64,000 bases of DNA from Bradyrhizobium yuanmingense (GTDB lineage Bacteria; Pseudomonadota; Alphaproteobacteria; Rhizobiales; Xanthobacteraceae), in NCBI RefSeq assembly GCF_900094575.1, contig NZ_FMAE01000001.1:806001-870000 (forward strand), written 5' to 3'. Of this stretch, positions 1 through 10,207 are shown one piece after another. Below the pieces are notes generated by a model. That model saw only the letters and a list, made by a program, of their open reading frames with translations, made no database searches and was not told where the DNA came from. The number at the start of each line of letters is the position of its first letter. The first letter of the stretch is position 1. The translations under genes and the position numbers were made by a program.

Positions 1-330
1 TGACACCAACCTGGCACGCGCCGCCGCCTCGCTCGGCGCCTCGCCAATCTACGCGTTCCGTCGCGTGATCCTGCCGCTGATCCTGCCGGGTCTGGCATCA
101 GGCGCGCTGTTCGCGTTACAACCAGCTTCGACGAGGTGGTGATCGTGCTGTTCATGGCGGGCCCCGAGCAGCGCACCCTGCCGCGCGAGATGTTCAGCGG
201 CATCCGCGAGAACATCAGCCCGACCATCACGGCAGCGGCGGTGATCTTGACGACCGTCTCGGTCATCTTGCTCGCCACCCTGGAGGCCCTGCGCCGGCGC
301 AACGAACGGCTGAAGGGCAGCGGGCGTTGA
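1..330 (+). pseudogene. ABC transporter inner-membrane permease, 3' part, frameshifted (PotC/PotI type)
   Basis: This is the C-terminal end of a membrane permease of the spermidine/putrescine-type ABC family; the 5' part lies outside the window. Reading frame 2 from the left edge gives the EAA loop that contacts the ATPase (AAASLGASPIYAFRRVILP). It then stops at 134-136, in the codon run after residue 44. Frame 1 continues the expected protein from about 118 (TTSFDEVVIVLFMAGP, then a last membrane helix) to TGA 328-330. Inserting one C between 117 and 118 restores one continuous frame reading FAFTTSFDEVV. So the gene has either a real one-base deletion or a sequence error. Family assignment rests on the EAA loop and the SFDEVV motif of PotC-like permeases; the substrate cannot be told. 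Confidence 0.75.
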
Positions 331-355
331 GGACGCAGGAGGTCGAAGACACGAC

Positions 356-384
356 AGCGCGCCCGGTGAAAACCAGGCGCGCTT
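356..384. terminator. Hairpin between convergent genes, possible terminator
   Basis: An 8-bp stem (agcgcgcc / ggcgcgct) with a 12-base loop lies between the permease stop and the convergent PRC-barrel gene. The trailing bases on the plus strand (tcgttc) are only weakly T-rich, so termination is a guess from position and shape. Confidence 0.35.
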
Positions 385-409
385 CGTTCAGGCAGTTACG
401 CGAGCCGCA

Positions 410-937
410 TTACTCCGTGTACTTGAACTGCGGCATGTTCTTCAGCTCGTCCTTGCTGGCATTGAACACGGCGTGGTCCGGGTACCATTTCGACGCGGAC
501 GACGTCGATGCGGTCGCGGCGGGCCTGTCGGTACCGGTCGCAGCGCCGGTCGTCGTGCCGGCGGGCCGGGCGCCGGTGTTCGCGCCGGTACCGGTATAGG
601 CGACGGGCTCGTTGACGAACTTCAGCTTCTCATAGGGCACGGCGACCAGATGCTCGCCCATGCCGAGGAAGCCGCCGACTCCGATCACGGCGATCTTGAT
701 GTCACCGTTCTTGTCCATCAGCAGGTCGTTGATCGTGCCGATGTTCTCGTTGGCCTCGTTGTAGACCTTCAGGCCGTCCATCTTCGAGGTGCGCCACTGG
801 CCGGAAGCCGTCGTGGTCGTTGCGGTGGCCGCAGGGGCCGCCTTGTCGGTGGTGGCGGCGGGCGGCGTTTGCGCGATTGCGACGGTCGCAAGTAGCGCGG
901 TACCGGCGAGGCCGGTGACGATCGATTTCATCAACAT
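410..937 (-). CDS. Exported PRC-barrel domain protein
   Basis: A 175-residue protein. A signal peptide (MLMKSIVTGLAG... cut near AIA-QT, residue 23) is followed by an Ala/Thr/Pro-rich linker. A PRC-barrel follows at about residues 47-110 (KVYNEANENIGTINDLLMD, then DIKIAVIGVGGFLGMGEHLVA), then a second low-complexity stretch and a short conserved tail. PRC-barrels are small beta-barrels found in photosynthetic reaction centre subunit H, RimM and many rhizobial stress proteins. The start at 937 is chosen because GGAGAGG sits six bases upstream; a longer frame to 1048 has no such site. Probably periplasmic. No partner is visible; a possible general-stress promoter lies upstream. Confidence 0.85.
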   Translation of the reverse strand: MLMKSIVTGLAGTALLATVAIAQTPPAATTDKAAPAATATTTTASGQWRTSKMDGLKVYNEANENIGTINDLLMDKNGDIKIAVIGVGGFLGMGEHLVAVPYEKLKFVNEPVAYTGTGANTGARPAGTTTGAATGTDRPAATASTSSASKWYPDHAVFNASKDELKNMPQFKYTE

Positions 938-974
938 TGTTGTCCTCTCCTTCACAGAAAACTCGTGCGGAGAA

Positions 975-999
975 AACCGCTCTGATCGGGCGCAGTTCC
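975..999 (-). promoter_or_regulatory. Candidate EcfG (general stress) promoter
   Basis: On the minus strand GGAAC is followed after 16 bases by GGTT, 38 bases upstream of the PRC-barrel start. The rhizobial EcfG consensus is GGAAC-N16/17-CGTT, so there is one mismatch in the -10 part. PRC-barrel proteins are frequent members of this regulon. Other GGAAC words nearby have no matching partner. Confidence 0.35.
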
Positions 1000-1148
1000 G
1001 TGCGTGCCGCAATTTCGTCGCGCCATGCGCGAACTGTTCCTGCGTCACTCAGGAACATTTTGCGGTGCACGGTTCCCCGCCGAGGATCATGCGCATTAGG
1101 GCAAGGCAGGACCGCGGCGAAGACCGCGCCGACCCGGCGTCGCCGAGG

Positions 1149-1679
1149 TCAGCTCTTGTAGTCGATCAGGAGCGCGGCGAAGCTCGAATTGCCGGTTGAG
1201 CTGCCATTGGCACCGTAGGAGGATGCCGACGATTGCGATTGCTGCAGCGCCTGGAGGAATTGCTGGAGGATCTCGGCGGTGGTCTGGTCCGTCGAGCTGC
1301 TGCTCGTCGAATCCGTCGTCGTCAAATCCGAAGAGCCGTCGTCCGGCCGCGGACCGCCTGGTCCACCCGTGAAGGCGGACTGAAACACGCTTTTCAGCTC
1401 CTCGGCCTGTTCGGAGGTCAGCGTCCCGTTCGACACTTCGCTCGAGATGAGGTCCTCGATCTTCGACTGCATCTCGTCCTTGGAGGGAGGCGCGCCGCTC
1501 GACTGGCCGCTCGATCGGCTCTGCTGGAGCGCCGTGTCGATATCCGTCAGCGCCGTCGAGAGCGCGGACTGGTCCGACGACGAGATCGTGCCGGCGGAGA
1601 CTTGCGACTGCAATTCCTGCTGAAGCCGTTGCAGTGGCGATTGATAGCTGCCGGCGGAGGCCGCCGAGATCGAGGTCAT
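1149..1679 (-). CDS. Conserved Ser/Gln-rich protein of unknown function
   Basis: A 176-residue hydrophilic protein without signal peptide or membrane segment. It starts MTSISAASAGSYQSPLQRLQ. It has two helical, acidic segments that look alike: SAGTISSSDQSALSTALTDI at about 41-60 and SNGTLTSEQAEELKSVFQSA at about 96-115. These recall paired EF-hand-like helix units, but no clear calcium loop (DxDxDG) is present. A Gly/Pro spacer and a Ser/Thr/Gln-rich tail follow, ending in a hydrophobic FAALLIDYKS. The same layout is familiar in Bradyrhizobium hypothetical proteins. The start at 1679 is preferred over 1718 because upstream codons look non-coding. Function unknown. Confidence 0.7.
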   Translation of the reverse strand: MTSISAASAGSYQSPLQRLQQELQSQVSAGTISSSDQSALSTALTDIDTALQQSRSSGQSSGAPPSKDEMQSKIEDLISSEVSNGTLTSEQAEELKSVFQSAFTGGPGGPRPDDGSSDLTTTDSTSSSSTDQTTAEILQQFLQALQQSQSSASSYGANGSSTGNSSFAALLIDYKS

Positions 1680-1858
1680 GATGGCTCCCTTGGTTTTGCG
1701 GGTTTCGCCGCGGACCACGCCACGGTATGGTTAACGGCCTTAACGAGAGCTTGCCGCTCGGCGGTGGGGCGATTGCCGTCCGTTGCTGACCGCCCGGTAG
1801 AAACAATTCGAAACAAAAATCTTCGCCTTTTGGCCGGAATTTTGGACAAACAAGGTCC

Positions 1859-2629
1859 ATGGCCATTCCCAATCCCAACATCCTGGTCGTCGAGGACGAC
1901 CGCGAAGCCCGGACGCTGATTGCGAAATATCTGCGCAACAACGCCTGCAACGTCACCGCCGTCGCCGACGGCCGCGAGATGTCGCGCGCTATGGCCGACC
2001 ACCGCGTCGATCTCATCATCCTCGACGTCATGCTGCCTGGCGAGGACGGCCTAAGCCTGTGCCGTAAGGTGCGCGCCGAAAACCAGACGCCGATCATCAT
2101 GCTGACCGCGCGCGGCGAGGACGTCGACCGCATCGTCCGCCTCGAGATGGGCGCGGACGATTATCTGCCGAAGCCGTTCAACCCGCGCGAGCTGCTCGCC
2201 CGCATCAACGCGGTGCTGCGCCGCCAGGCGGCCGCGCAAGCGGCGAGCTCGGTCGAAGGTGCCTCCACGCTCACCTTCGAAGGCTGGCGCATCGATCTGC
2301 GCCTGCGCGAGCTCCGCAATCCCGCAGGCGCGCGCGTCGCGGTGACCAGCGCCGAGTTCGACCTGCTGCGCACGTTCTGCGAGCGGCCCGGCCGCGTGCT
2401 GTCGCGCGACAGCCTGCTCGACCTCACGCAGGGGCGCAGCGCCGGCTCCTTCGAGCGATCCATCGACGTGCTCGTCAGCCGCATCCGCCGCAAGATCGAG
2501 CCCAATCCGGCCGATCCCACCCTGATCAAGACGGTGCGCTCCGGCGGCTATCTGTTCACGCCACGAACCGAGGTCACGAAAACCGAGGCAGCAAGCGCCG
2601 AAGCGACCGCAGTGCCCGTGAGCAGCTGA
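1859..2629 (+). CDS. OmpR-family DNA-binding response regulator
   Basis: A 256-residue two-component response regulator. The receiver domain (about 7-122) has the acidic pocket E12-D13-D14, phospho-acceptor D56 in LIILDVMLPGEDG, T83 and K105 in YLPKPF. The C-terminal winged helix (about 140-240) ends RSGGYLFTP, the usual OmpR/PhoB wing. A short Ala/Glu tail follows. The histidine kinase gene begins 11 bases downstream, so the two are almost certainly co-transcribed and partners. Target genes cannot be inferred; resemblance to OmpR/EnvZ pairs is general only. Confidence 0.93.
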   Translation: MAIPNPNILVVEDDREARTLIAKYLRNNACNVTAVADGREMSRAMADHRVDLIILDVMLPGEDGLSLCRKVRAENQTPIIMLTARGEDVDRIVRLEMGADDYLPKPFNPRELLARINAVLRRQAAAQAASSVEGASTLTFEGWRIDLRLRELRNPAGARVAVTSAEFDLLRTFCERPGRVLSRDSLLDLTQGRSAGSFERSIDVLVSRIRRKIEPNPADPTLIKTVRSGGYLFTPRTEVTKTEAASAEATAVPVSS

Positions 2630-2640
2630 GGGGGACGACG

Positions 2641-3963
2641 ATGAAGCCGTTCTCGTTTTTCCACCTCAAGGGCATCGGCGGGCAGATCGCCGCGCTGGTG
2701 CTGGCCTCGACAGTGGCGCTCCATCTCGTCATCACCACCGCCTTCCTGATTATCCGGCAGGACCGCCCTGATGCCCCGCCGGACCGGGCGCATCAACTGG
2801 CCGATGCCGCGCTGCTGCTCGAGGCGGCGGAGGCGAGCGAGCGTCCGCGCCTCGTCACCGATCTCGCGCGCGCCTTCCCCGGGCTCGGCATCGAGATGCT
2901 GGCGCCCGGCACGGCCAATCTCGCGGAGAGCGACAGCCTGCATCTGCGCTGGATGCGCCGCCATCTCGGCCGCGCCTACAAGACCGGACGGCTGGCTTCA
3001 GGCAGCATCGAGCCCCGTATCGGCGTGCAATTGCCCGACGGCACCGTGATCGCGGGCCATGTCGATGGCGCCCCGCGGCCGTTGTTCTCTGGCGCGCCCT
3101 GGCTGATGGCACTGATGAGCGCCTTCATCTGCGTCACCGTGCTCGGCCTGTGGGCGGCGCGCGCGCTGACGAGGCCGCTGTCGTCCTTCGCCGCGGCGGC
3201 GGAGAATTTCAGCCTCGACGGCGCCGCCGAGCCGCTGCCCGAGCGCGGCCCGGAGGAGATCCGCGCGGTGGCGCGCGCGCTCAACCGCATGCACGAGCGG
3301 ATCGTGCGGCTGATGTCGGACCGCACGCGGATGCTGGCCGCGATCAGCCACGATTTGCGCACGCCGATCACGCGGCTGCGCCTGCGCGCCGAGTTCATCG
3401 AGGACGAGAGCAACCGCAAGCGCATGCTGATGGATCTCGACCAGATGCGCGCGATGCTGGAATCGGTGCTGTCGCTCTTGCGCGACGACCGCAAGGTCGA
3501 GGCGGTGACGCTGGTCGACATCGCCAGCACGCTCCAGCTCGTCGCCGATCAGTTCGGCGACATGGGCCATGTCGTGCACTATGTCGGGCCGGCGTCCGCG
3601 ACCGCCGCCGCGCGGCCCGACGATCTGCATCGCGGCGTCACCAACCTGGTCGAGAACGCGGTGCGCTTCGGCGCCGAGGTGACGATCCGCCTCGACGTCT
3701 CGGACACCATGCTCGTCATCGACGTCGAGGACGACGGGCCCGGCATTTCGGATGCGCGCAAGCAGGAGATGCTGGAGCCGTTCGTGCGCGGCGACGACGC
3801 GCGCACCATGGACTACTCCACCGGCTTCGGGCTCGGCCTGTCGATCGCGCGCGCAATCGCGCTCGGCCACGGCGGCGAGCTGTCGCTGCATGACCGCGCC
3901 CCGCGCGGCCTGATCGTGCGGATGCGATTGCCGGTCTCGCAGGCGCCGCGCCTTGCCGCCTGA
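2641..3963 (+). CDS. HAMP-domain sensor histidine kinase
   Basis: A 440-residue membrane kinase of the EnvZ/RstB type. Order: TM1 (about 18-38), a periplasmic sensor of about 110 residues, TM2 (about 155-175), HAMP linker (LTRPLSSFAAAAENFS), and H-box AAISHDLRTPITRLR with phospho-acceptor H237. The ATPase follows, with N-box TNLVENAVRFG, G1 DDGPGI and G2 GFGLGLSIA. It follows the response regulator by 11 bases with gggg upstream of ATG and should phosphorylate it. The stop codon (3961-3963) directly abuts the stop of the opposite-strand gene at 3964. The signal sensed is unknown. Confidence 0.93.
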   Translation: MKPFSFFHLKGIGGQIAALVLASTVALHLVITTAFLIIRQDRPDAPPDRAHQLADAALLLEAAEASERPRLVTDLARAFPGLGIEMLAPGTANLAESDSLHLRWMRRHLGRAYKTGRLASGSIEPRIGVQLPDGTVIAGHVDGAPRPLFSGAPWLMALMSAFICVTVLGLWAARALTRPLSSFAAAAENFSLDGAAEPLPERGPEEIRAVARALNRMHERIVRLMSDRTRMLAAISHDLRTPITRLRLRAEFIEDESNRKRMLMDLDQMRAMLESVLSLLRDDRKVEAVTLVDIASTLQLVADQFGDMGHVVHYVGPASATAAARPDDLHRGVTNLVENAVRFGAEVTIRLDVSDTMLVIDVEDDGPGISDARKQEMLEPFVRGDDARTMDYSTGFGLGLSIARAIALGHGGELSLHDRAPRGLIVRMRLPVSQAPRLAA

Positions 3964-4164
3964 TCAAGCCGCGAGCGGCGGGTGCTCGATCGCCTCGTGC
4001 GGGAAGATCGCCACCGCCTCGAAGCGGTAATTGCAGGCGTGGCAGGTCCAGAGATAGGAGACGCGGCCTTCGCCCGGCTCGATCCAGTCAGGGAACGGGA
4101 TCGGTGTGCCACATTGTGCACAAGGGTTCTGCTTGGGAATGTCGTCGATGTCTGCAGGGGTCAT
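3964..4164 (-). CDS. Small zinc-ribbon-like protein
   Basis: A 66-residue protein with two Cys pairs, NPCAQCGTPI and WTCHACNYRFE, spaced as in a treble-clef or zinc-ribbon fold. It has no signal peptide. GGGAGAC lies upstream of the ATG at 4164, supporting the start. It is tail-to-tail with the histidine kinase with no spare base. Similar short CxxC proteins are common hypothetical genes in Bradyrhizobium; a role in metal or nucleic-acid binding is only an inference. Confidence 0.75.
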   Translation of the reverse strand: MTPADIDDIPKQNPCAQCGTPIPFPDWIEPGEGRVSYLWTCHACNYRFEAVAIFPHEAIEHPPLAA

Positions 4165-4394
4165 GGACGTCTCCCGAGTGCTGGCTTTGACTAGCGATTG
4201 TTGGGCGAATGCGCGAAATGGACAGACCCGCTGTCACGTAAGGCGCTCCACCAGCTCCGAGCTTAACCCAGGTTTAAGTCGCAAAAGCGACGAGCCGGCG
4301 AAAATCGCCGTTGGTGACATTTCGCCACATCATCGCCGTGTTCCCACGGCCTAACGCGCTGGGGCGCGGGTCCGTTCTGCCGAGGAATACTTCG

Positions 4395-4958
4395 ATGAAA
4401 ATCTTACGAATTGTCGCGCTGCTCGCGGCCGGATTGACGTTGCCGCAGGCAGCTTGCGCCGGGCAAGCCGAATATGCCGAGATGGTGGCCGCCCATGCCC
4501 GCGCCAATGGCGTGCCGGAAGCACTGGTGCATCGTGTCATCATGCGTGAGAGCCGCTATCAGCCGCATGTGGTCGGCCGCGGCGGTACCATCGGGCTGAT
4601 GCAGATCAAGCTCGCGACCGCCCGCGGGGTCGGCTACACCGGTGATGCCGCCGGCCTGCGCGATCCCAACACCAACCTCACCTACGCCGTGAAATACCTC
4701 GCCGGCGCCTACCGCGCCGCCAATGGCGATCACGCGCGAGCCGTGCGTTATTTCGCGGGCGGCTATTACTACGCTGCAAAGCGCCAGCGGCAGGAGGCCG
4801 TCCAGGTCGCCAATGCCGGCGAGACCATGGGTCAGGGCACTATGGGCCAACCTTGGCTCGAGCCGAACGGCAATCCGCAGCCGATGTTCGCCGCTCCGAC
4901 CCACAGGAAGCTCGCCCAGCGCGTCCGTAACGCGCGGGCGCAGGTTCCCGCTCATTGA
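4395..4958 (+). CDS. Lytic transglycosylase domain protein (SLT type)
   Basis: A 187-residue exported protein. The signal peptide MKILRIVALLAAGLTLPQAA is cut near ACA-GQ. The soluble-lytic-transglycosylase fold runs from about 25 to 145. The catalytic Glu is E52 in VIMRESRYQP, followed by the GxxGLMQI motif (GGTIGLMQIK) and the NLTYAVKYLAGAY helix. Such enzymes cleave the MurNAc-GlcNAc bond to give 1,6-anhydro ends, in the periplasm. It is a short stand-alone domain, as in VirB1-like or stress-related transglycosylases; no secretion cluster is present. The start at 4395 (cgatgaaaatc) is chosen over 4311 because it begins the signal peptide. Confidence 0.88.
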   Translation: MKILRIVALLAAGLTLPQAACAGQAEYAEMVAAHARANGVPEALVHRVIMRESRYQPHVVGRGGTIGLMQIKLATARGVGYTGDAAGLRDPNTNLTYAVKYLAGAYRAANGDHARAVRYFAGGYYYAAKRQRQEAVQVANAGETMGQGTMGQPWLEPNGNPQPMFAAPTHRKLAQRVRNARAQVPAH

Positions 4959-4965
4959 TCTCCGT

Positions 4966-5086
4966 TATGGCCGGGCTTGTCCCGGCCATCCACGTCTTGC
5001 ATCTGCGCCAAGAACGTGGATGCCCGGGCCTTCGCCTCGCCGAAGCGGCTTTGGCCGCGCAGGCGGGACAAGCCCGGGCATGACGA
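4966..5086. repeat. Interspersed palindromic repeat, family D
   Basis: The left arm atggccgggcttgtcccggc and the right arm (gcgggacaagcccgggcatga) form a long imperfect hairpin with the inner pair atccacgt / acgtggat. A partial second copy lies at 21205-21238. It sits between the transglycosylase gene and the TPP riboswitch. Confidence 0.75.
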
Positions 5087-5132
5087 CTGTTACCGCGTTG
5101 ACCACCCCATCCTGCTGGCATACATTAGCACC

Positions 5133-5241
5133 GTTCCGAGGGGTGCTCCGAGGAGGAGCTGAGATACCGCTAAATGGGCAATACCGCCCAGGACCGCGGT
5201 GACCCTTTGAACCTGATCCGGGTCATGCCGGCGAAGGGACA
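5133..5241 (+). ncRNA. TPP riboswitch (THI element)
   Basis: The conserved THI-box words are in order: ggggtgc (5140-5146), gctgagat (5158-5165), a variable P3 arm (taccgc ... ggaccgcggt), accctttgaacctgatccgg (5202-5221) and ggtcatgccggcgaagggac. The element ends four bases before the thiO ATG, so ligand-bound RNA would hide the start region. Thiamine pyrophosphate should therefore repress the whole thiOSGEC operon, most simply at translation initiation. Confidence 0.95.
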
Positions 5242-5244
5242 GGG

Positions 5245-6255
5245 ATGTTGCAGACCATTAAGCGACCGGATTCACCGGTATCCATCATCGGCGCAGGCAT
5301 CGCGGGCGCCTGGCAGGCGTTGCTGTTCGCGCAGGCCGGTCATGCCGTCACCTTGCACGAGCGCGGTGACGAGGCGATGACGGAGGCCACCAGCCATTGG
5401 GCCGGCGGCATGCTCGCGCCCTATTGCGAGGCCGAAGTCGCCGAGCCCATCATCAGCCGCCTGGGGCTGCGCTCGCTCGATCTCTGGCGGCGCGAGCTGC
5501 CCGACACGCCGTTCAACGGCTCGCTGGTCGTCGCCCACCCGCGCGAGCGCAACGATTTCGAGCGGTTTGCGCGCATGACCGAGCATCACCGCCGGCTCGA
5601 TGCCGCCGGCCTAGCCGCGCTCGAGCCGTCGCTGGAGGGCCGCTTCCGTGACGCGCTCTTCTTCCCCGCCGAGGGCCATGTCGAGCCGCGCCGCGTGCTG
5701 CCGCAGCTGCACGAGCGCATCAAGGCTGCCGGCGGCACCATCAAGTTCTGCAGCGACGTCACCGCGAACGAGCTTGACGGCATCGTCATCGACTGCCGCG
5801 GCCTTGGTGCCCGCGACGAGCAGAGCGAGCTTCGCGGCGTCAAGGGCGAGATGATCCTGATCGAGACGGACGAGGTGCAGCTGGCGCGCCCGGTGCGGCT
5901 GATCCATCCGCGCTGGCCGCTCTACGTGATCCCGCGCGAGAACGGCCTGTTCATGCTGGGCGCGACCTCGATCGAGGCCGAAGACACCGGCGTCAGCGTG
6001 CGCTCCGCGCTGGAGCTATTAGGGGCCGCCTACACCGTGCACCCCGCGTTCGGCGAAGCCCGCATCGTCGAATTCGGTTCGGGGCTTCGTCCCGCCTTTC
6101 CCGACAATTTGCCGCGCATCGGCATTCGCGATCGCAAGATCAGCGTCAACGGCCTCTACCGCCACGGCTTCCTGATCGCGCCTGCGCTCGCCGAGCTGAC
6201 GCTCGCCTATGTCGAGCGCGGCCAGATCGACAACGAGGTAGTGCAATGCGCGTGA
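5245..6255 (+). CDS. thiO: Glycine oxidase ThiO
   Basis: A 336-residue FAD-dependent amine oxidase of the DAO superfamily. The N-terminal dinucleotide-binding motif IIGAGIAGAWQALLFAQAG is at about 14-32, with an acidic partner E39. A conserved HWAGGMLAPYCE segment contacts FAD, and the C-terminal FAD/substrate loop reads SGLRPAFPDNLPRIG and YRHGFLIAP. ThiO oxidises glycine to dehydroglycine, the C-N unit of the thiazole ring. It is the first gene after the TPP riboswitch, and its last 10 bases overlap thiS. Length and context fit ThiO; a general DadA-type oxidase is unlikely given the operon. Confidence 0.93.
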   Translation: MLQTIKRPDSPVSIIGAGIAGAWQALLFAQAGHAVTLHERGDEAMTEATSHWAGGMLAPYCEAEVAEPIISRLGLRSLDLWRRELPDTPFNGSLVVAHPRERNDFERFARMTEHHRRLDAAGLAALEPSLEGRFRDALFFPAEGHVEPRRVLPQLHERIKAAGGTIKFCSDVTANELDGIVIDCRGLGARDEQSELRGVKGEMILIETDEVQLARPVRLIHPRWPLYVIPRENGLFMLGATSIEAEDTGVSVRSALELLGAAYTVHPAFGEARIVEFGSGLRPAFPDNLPRIGIRDRKISVNGLYRHGFLIAPALAELTLAYVERGQIDNEVVQCA

Positions 6256-6443
6256 TCGTCAACGGGGAGCAGCGCGAGGTGATTTCGTCCAGCGTGGACG
6301 CGCTGCTCGCCGAGCTCGACTACGAAGGCAGCCATTTCGCCATCGCGCTCAATTACGACGTCGTGCCGAAGAGCCGCTGGGCGGAGACGCTGCTGAAAGC
6401 CGGCGACGAGATCGAGATCATCACGCCGCGGCAGGGAGGGTGA
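6246..6443 (+). CDS. thiS: Sulfur carrier protein ThiS
   Basis: A 65-residue ubiquitin-like protein ending in the obligatory Gly-Gly (TPRQGG). The C-terminus is adenylated and converted to a thiocarboxylate that donates sulfur to the thiazole. The start MRVIVNGEQRE matches the family. Its ATG lies inside the 3' end of thiO (10-base overlap), implying translational coupling. The partner ThiG follows after a repeat-bearing gap. Confidence 0.95.
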   Translation: MRVIVNGEQREVISSSVDALLAELDYEGSHFAIALNYDVVPKSRWAETLLKAGDEIEIITPRQGG

Positions 6444-6494
6444 GGATGGTGATGGCTGTCTATTTGTCGTGCCGGCGCGCGCCCCACACTCCCC

Positions 6495-6597
6495 TGTCAT
6501 CGCCCGGCTTGACCGGGCGATCCAGTACGCCGCGGCTTCACGGTTCCAGCCGCACTGCCGCAGCGTACTGGATCCCCGCCTTCGCGGGGATGACAGC
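6495..6597. repeat. Interspersed palindromic repeat, family E, inside the thi operon
   Basis: Arms tcatcgcccggcttgaccgg and ccccgccttcgcggggatga flank an inner pair gatccagtacgccgc / gcagcgtactggatc. It lies between thiS and thiG. It fills about 100 of the 196 bases between the two genes, and could act as an mRNA hairpin within the operon transcript. Confidence 0.75.
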
Positions 6598-6639
6598 TAC
6601 ATCTGGGCTGACACCGTCTTCTAAGGAGACACCTCCCAC

Positions 6640-7422
6640 ATGGTGACCTTCTACGGCAAAACCTTCGCCTCCCGCCTGCTGATCGGCAGCGCGCTCTATC
6701 CCTCGCCTGCGATCATGCAAGGCGCGATCCGCGCCTCCGGCGCCAACATCGTCACGGTCTCGCTGCGGCGCGAATCTGCCGGCGGCAAGACCGGCGATGC
6801 GTTCTGGAAGCTGATCCGCGAGCTCGACGTCACCGTGCTGCCGAACACCGCCGGCTGCCGCACCGTGCGCGAGGCGGTGACGACGGCCAAGCTCGCCCGC
6901 GAATTGTTCGGCACAAGCTGGATCAAGCTCGAGGTCATCGCCGACAACGACACGCTGCAGCCCGACGTCGTCGGCCTGGTCGAAGCCGCCGGCATCCTGA
7001 TCAAGGACGGTTTTGAAGTCTTCCCCTATTGCACCGAGGACCTCTCGGTCGCGAGCCGCCTGGTCGAAACGGGGTGCAAGGTGGTGATGCCGTGGGCCGC
7101 GCCGATTGGCAGCGCCAAGGGCATCACCAACCGCGATGCGCTAAAACTGTTGCGCGAGCGGCTGCCCGACATCACGCTGGTGGTCGACGCTGGCCTCGGC
7201 GCGCCTTCTCACGCCGCGCAGGCGTTCGAGCTCGGCTATGATGCCGTGCTGCTCAACACCGCCATCGCCAAAGCCGCCGATCCCGTCGCAATGGCGAACG
7301 CCTTCCGCCTCGGCTGTGAGGCCGGCCGCACCGCTTACGAGGCCGGGCTGATGAACGCCCGCGACTTCGCCTCGCCCTCCACCCCTGTCGTTGGGACCCC
7401 GTTCTGGCATGCCGTATCCTGA
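6640..7422 (+). CDS. thiG: Thiazole synthase ThiG
   Basis: A 260-residue TIM-barrel enzyme that joins 1-deoxyxylulose 5-phosphate, dehydroglycine and the ThiS thiocarboxylate into the thiazole phosphate. The Schiff-base lysine is K96 in [10 protein letters not shown], at the same number as in characterised ThiG. The [22 protein letters not shown] and [11 protein letters not shown] motifs are all present. Start MVTFYGKTF with an upstream aaggagac site. Its 3' end overlaps thiE by 14 bases. Confidence 0.95.
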   Translation: MVTFYGKTFASRLLIGSALYPSPAIMQGAIRASGANIVTVSLRRESAGGKTGDAFWKLIRELDVTVLPNTAGCRTVREAVTTAKLARELFGTSWIKLEVIADNDTLQPDVVGLVEAAGILIKDGFEVFPYCTEDLSVASRLVETGCKVVMPWAAPIGSAKGITNRDALKLLRERLPDITLVVDAGLGAPSHAAQAFELGYDAVLLNTAIAKAADPVAMANAFRLGCEAGRTAYEAGLMNARDFASPSTPVVGTPFWHAVS

Positions 7423-8017
7423 TCGCTTCTATCCCGTGGTTGATAGCCTGGCCTGGGTCGAACGCCTGACCAAGCTCGGCGTCGGCACCATCCAGCTGCG
7501 CGCCAAAGAGCTGAACGACGCCGACGCGCTGCAGATCGTCACCGACGCGCTGGCCATCACCAAGGACACGCAGGCCAAGCTGGTGGTGAACGATTATTGG
7601 CGCGCAGCGATCGTTGCGGGTGCACAATACCTGCATCTCGGCCAGGAGGATCTTGCAGACGCAGATCTCGGCGCTATCCGCGAGGCCGGCCTCAAGCTCG
7701 GCATCTCCACCCATGACGACGCCGAGCTTGAGACCGCGCTGGCGGCGAAGCCCGACTACGTCGCGCTCGGCCCGATCTTCTTCACGACCCTGAAATCGAT
7801 GCGCTTCGAGCCGCAGGGCATTCCCAAGATCACCGAATGGAAGCAGCGCATCGGCACCATCCCGCTGGTTGCCATCGGCGGCATCAAGTTCGAGCACGCC
7901 GCCGAGATCTTTGCCGCAGGCGCGGATTCGATTGCTGTTGTCTCCGACGTCGCCCAAAACCCCGACCCCGATGCCCGCGTGCGGCAATGGCTCGACGGTT
8001 CGAAGGAGGCGGCGTGA
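7409..8017 (+). CDS. thiE: Thiamine phosphate synthase ThiE
   Basis: A 202-residue TIM-barrel protein that couples the hydroxymethylpyrimidine diphosphate to the thiazole phosphate. Recognisable parts are [12 protein letters not shown] (pyrophosphate/substrate strand), [37 protein letters not shown] and [19 protein letters not shown]. The ATG at 7409 ([10 protein letters not shown]) is preferred to a TTG at 7391. It overlaps the end of thiG, so the two are coupled. It is slightly divergent from the short ThiE type but intact. Confidence 0.9.
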   Translation: MPYPDRFYPVVDSLAWVERLTKLGVGTIQLRAKELNDADALQIVTDALAITKDTQAKLVVNDYWRAAIVAGAQYLHLGQEDLADADLGAIREAGLKLGISTHDDAELETALAAKPDYVALGPIFFTTLKSMRFEPQGIPKITEWKQRIGTIPLVAIGGIKFEHAAEIFAAGADSIAVVSDVAQNPDPDARVRQWLDGSKEAA

Positions 8018-8039
8018 TGATCGCCCCGCTCCCTCCACT

Positions 8040-10087
<2,048 letters not shown>

Positions 10088-10111
10088 GCTTCAACTCTCG
10101 AAAAAACGACT

Positions 10112-10143
10112 AAAAGGCCGGGCCTAAGAGCTCGGCCTTTTTT
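10112..10143 (+). terminator. Rho-independent terminator of the thi operon
   Basis: A G+C stem aaggccg / cggcctt followed by ttttttc, 25 bases after the thiC stop. It separates the operon from the unusual gene at 10208. Confidence 0.85.
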
Positions 10144-10207
10144 CAACTAGACAGAACGACAACACAACCTATGATCGCCCCCGACATTCTTTGGGGCAAA
10201 CCAACCT

